Source of the DNA: G039029935 sp039029935
Lineage (GTDB): Bacteria > Chloroflexota > Anaerolineae > Caldilineales > Caldilineaceae
DNA: 15,689 nt
Assembly (NCBI GenBank): GCA_039029935.1
Contig: JBCCFC010000148.1
Location: 1-15,689, forward strand
Direction: 5' to 3'
Part shown: positions 13,320 to 15,689 of the stretch, piece after piece
Numbering within the stretch: the stretch's first letter is position 1
Layout: each line of letters starts with the position of its first letter
Translations under genes and position numbers: made by a program
The notes under the pieces: generated by a model
Told to the model about the DNA's origin: nothing
Database searches by the model: none
What the model saw: the letters and a program-made list of their open reading frames with translations, nothing else

Positions 13320-15689
13320 TTAACGTGTAATCACAGGTAAGTAGACTGTTTCACCACTTGAACCTGTCGGTTCAGTCATGTCAATTTGTAGTATCACAGG
13401 TGCTGCTTCAAATCCATCTTCATCGACTGCATGAATGTGAAGTGTATAGATTCCCTGCTCTGTAAACCCACCATACTTCGCTGCATACATATGCTCCTCC
13501 TCCATAGGCTGTAATAATACCGCTAGTTCAGGCTCTTGGACCAATTCTTGCCCGCTGGCAGGTGGTTCATAGGAAGGTGGATAAATGACAGCCCAAACCT
13601 CGCGGACACGGAAATTGTCATGGACTTCTGCTTGGATAACACGAGTAAAATTATCGATGGCTTGCCGAGCGTGTATGATAGTGGCTGCCATATCTTGGAC
13701 ATTGGCAATATATGGAGGCCAGTTATCAGGAAAGGAGCCTGGATTGTCAAAGCCCGTTTGTCGAGCAAGCGCAAAATCCGAGTCTTCATTGACAACACCA
13801 TCACCATCGGCATCAAGCCAAGGTTGCTGAAAATCATTCAGCAAAGAAATCCTTTCTTGGGCAAACTGAAAACTACTCGTTAAATCATATCCTTGACGAA
13901 TATGACCAATCAAGTAATCAGAAAAATGAGCACCATGTCGCGATGCATAGGCATCGTTTTCGACATTGGTTGAGGTCAGAATAATGCGGTTAGAACCAGA
14001 AATGCTGTCTTCGCCATGAATAAAACTACCAGAATGACAGGATTCAACAATCACGTTGATTTTGACTTCTGGAACAGCAGATTGTAAGTCATCTAGCCAT
14101 TCGTCTAGCAAGGCAGGTGTGAGCCGTTCGCCGCGTAAATCGTCCAAAAATAGCAAATCACGTCCACCATGATTAATCAAGTATAAGGTCAATGCTTTGG
14201 CTGCACTTACCCGATTCTTTGCCCAATCTGTAATGGCTAATCGTAGGTTTTCGACGGTTGCAGCATCATCGTAACCAGTTAAACTAGAGTCTGTTGCCAG
14301 ATAATAGACATCATCACTTGTGTACCCGTTGCTTAATAAGGCCTGGTAGAACATATCCGTCACATGGTGAATGTTCTCTTGTAAACGGTCGTCACCGCGC
14401 AACCGCCCCGCGACAATAATTGCGACGCCACTCTCTGGTGCTTCTGGTAATGAGCGCACTTTGAGTTGATAGGAAATATGTTGTCCGCTAATCGTCGCGT
14501 CGTAATTTGTCAATTTGATATAAACAGGGCCAGATGTGGGTGTTGTAAGTTCCATGCGTACACTCGGTGTAAAGGACTCATTCCACGAATCGGTCGGCAA
14601 TGTACCACAATCAGCATAAAGGTTCATATCAACATCCGCCCTTGAATTGACAGGAATGTCAACCTCAATGCGATAGCGTGTTCCTGCGTCTCCCTGAAAA
14701 AACACCCAGTCTTCGTCACCCTGATCATGGAAGGTGTGTAGCTGGGGGTTGCCATTTGTTTCAATGCCTTGTGCATTTGCGCATTCATCATCGGCTTCGT
14801 ATACATCTCCTGAGTCATCATTGGCTGGGCGGGTAGATGTCGGTGTCGCTGTCGGTGATGGAGGCGCAGTGGCTGATGGCGTCGGTGTGGTTGATGGCGT
14901 CGGTGTGGTTGTTGGTGTAGACGTTGGTGACGATGTATCCGTCAGTGTTGGGACACCTGTCGGCGTGGATGTTGGTGACGGTGTCGCTGTTGGTATTGAG
15001 GTGGGTGTTGAGGTTGATGTTGGGGTATTGGTGGGTGACGAAGTAAATGTTGGTGTTGGGGATGCCGTGTAGGTAGGTGTTGGGGACGCCGTAAACGTTG
15101 CACTTGGTGTTGGAGACGCGGTGTACGTTGCACTTGGTGTTGGTGTAGGGGTAAATGTCGGTGTCTCGGTATTGGTTGGTGTAGACGTAGGTTCCGCCAT
15201 AAGCGTTGTCGCCGAAACGGTTTCACTGTAGTCACTCCAAAGTTCATTTTGCTGCGTTTCCCACGCGGCAGTGTAAGTACGGAGACGAATCGTGTATGTT
15301 GTCTCTGGGCTCAAGCCAGTGATCACATAGCTACTGCTTACCTTATTTGACGTTGTGCCGTGAACCATGAATGTATCATCGGTGGCAATGCTGATTTCGT
15401 AGTAACCATCTTTGCTCCGAAAAGGAATCGCTGTCCAATCCAACTGGATGCTTGTATCGGACAATGCCGTTGCGCTTACCTCAATAGGTGCGATGGTTTG
15501 GGTAGACGCCCAATTACTATCTTTTGCATTGACGAAGTCCAAGAGTTCTGAGTCTGCGACAACAAGTCGATTATAGCCAATATCAAATAAATACCATAGA
15601 TTAAGTTTTGTCAATTCAGTTGGAAGGCTGCTTAACTGATTGCTATAAAGTTCAAAATTACCGAGTTTGCTAAGATTGCCTAGTTCCGG
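13320..15689 (-). CDS. Secreted LRR-FnIII-PPC-peptidase C13 protein (5' end missing)
   Basis: The frame is open to the window edge, giving at least 789 residues; TTG 15614 is internal, because 25 further residues (PELGNLSKLGNFELYSNQL...) continue a leucine-rich repeat. Counting from the edge: LRR end and cap (1-65), fibronectin III domain (about 68-163), Thr/Pro/Ser linker (about 165-288), a PPC-like beta domain (about 290-413), then a clan CD peptidase C13 (legumain/caspase-like) domain (about 420-645). The catalytic dyad is probably H507 in LINHGGRD and C551 in VIVESCHSGSF. A calcium-loop-like DADGDGVVNEDSD follows near 626, then a beta domain and the ending VYLPVITR. It is probably a secreted or surface protease; substrate is unknown. 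The signal peptide lies outside the window. Stop TAA at 13320 is followed by a hairpin. Confidence 0.87.
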   Translation of the reverse strand, partial: PELGNLSKLGNFELYSNQLSSLPTELTKLNLWYLFDIGYNRLVVADSELLDFVNAKDSNWASTQTIAPIEVSATALSDTSIQLDWTAIPFRSKDGYYEISIATDDTFMVHGTTSNKVSSSYVITGLSPETTYTIRLRTYTAAWETQQNELWSDYSETVSATTLMAEPTSTPTNTETPTFTPTPTPSATYTASPTPSATFTASPTPTYTASPTPTFTSSPTNTPTSTSTPTSIPTATPSPTSTPTGVPTLTDTSSPTSTPTTTPTPSTTPTPSATAPPSPTATPTSTRPANDDSGDVYEADDECANAQGIETNGNPQLHTFHDQGDEDWVFFQGDAGTRYRIEVDIPVNSRADVDMNLYADCGTLPTDSWNESFTPSVRMELTTPTSGPVYIKLTNYDATISGQHISYQLKVRSLPEAPESGVAIIVAGRLRGDDRLQENIHHVTDMFYQALLSNGYTSDDVYYLATDSSLTGYDDAATVENLRLAITDWAKNRVSAAKALTLYLINHGGRDLLFLDDLRGERLTPALLDEWLDDLQSAVPEVKINVIVESCHSGSFIHGEDSISGSNRIILTSTNVENDAYASRHGAHFSDYLIGHIRQGYDLTSSFQFAQERISLLNDFQQPWLDADGDGVVNEDSDFALARQTGFDNPGSFPDNWPPYIANVQDMAATIIHARQAIDNFTRVIQAEVHDNFRVREVWAVIYPPSYEPPASGQELVQEPELAVLLQPMEEEHMYAAKYGGFTEQGIYTLHIHAVDEDGFEAAPVILQIDMTEPTGSSGETVYLPVITR
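14826..15194 (-). repeat. Low-complexity Thr-Pro-Ser linker coding repeat
   Basis: About 123 codons of (T/S)PT-type residues, with imperfect repeats such as SPTPSATYTA, SPTPSATFTA and SPTPTYTA, link the FnIII and PPC domains. Such linkers are common in exported proteins of this phylum and are probably glycosylated spacers. Confidence 0.9.

Noticed and set aside
14734..15072. Val/Gly-rich ORF on the + strand opposite the Thr-Pro linker
   Set aside because: It is the antisense shadow of a low-complexity coding repeat, with no ribosome site or recognisable domain.
15612..15614. TTG as the start of the C13 peptidase gene
   Set aside because: The same frame continues to the window edge and encodes a further leucine-rich repeat, so the true start is outside.

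Overview
The window reads as chromosomal DNA from a Chloroflexota bacterium, probably of the Anaerolineae/Ardenticatenia side. This is inferred from protein style: extracellular proteins with long Thr-Pro or Pro linkers, a leucine-rich repeat plus fibronectin III protein ending in a YLPxxxR-type tail, a DnaB-DnaD-DnaC-like replication cluster, and short tandem repeats between genes. No rRNA, tRNA, CRISPR array, insertion sequence or prophage gene was recognised. The inner genes are intact; the last gene runs off the right edge.

Left part (1-1250): a heptanucleotide tandem repeat, an extended -10 promoter, a bifunctional-nuclease-domain (DUF151) gene, a strong hairpin terminator at 1037-1072, then DnaA-box-like 9-mers just upstream of the replication genes.

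Replication operon (1251-6035, + strand): a replicative helicase with an unusual ~200-residue acidic N-terminal extension; a DnaD-type primosomal protein; and a DnaC/DnaI-like loader with a long disordered N-terminus, a zinc-binding cysteine cluster and two complete AAA+ ATPase modules in tandem. The last two genes overlap out of frame by 194 bases. Together they look like a self-contained helicase and helicase-loading set. The double-ATPase loader is the most interesting item in the window.

Cell-surface block (6290-11233, + strand): a lipoprotein with an SH3b domain and a cysteine-containing C-terminal domain; a membrane-anchored clan-A glycoside hydrolase; and a GT39/ArnT-like polytopic glycosyltransferase joined to the hydrolase by an ATGA overlap. 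The last two probably act together on an envelope glycan. Between the lipoprotein and the hydrolase, octamer repeats are arranged as two facing arrays that can fold into a long hairpin.

Right part (11351-15689, - strand): a TSUP-family membrane transporter, a probable Bpu10I-family restriction endonuclease with no methyltransferase in view, a doubtful 60-codon ORF, and a large secreted peptidase C13 (caspase/legumain-like) protein with LRR, FnIII, Thr-Pro linker and PPC-like domains. A 62-base near-perfect hairpin sits between the convergent glycosyltransferase and transporter genes.
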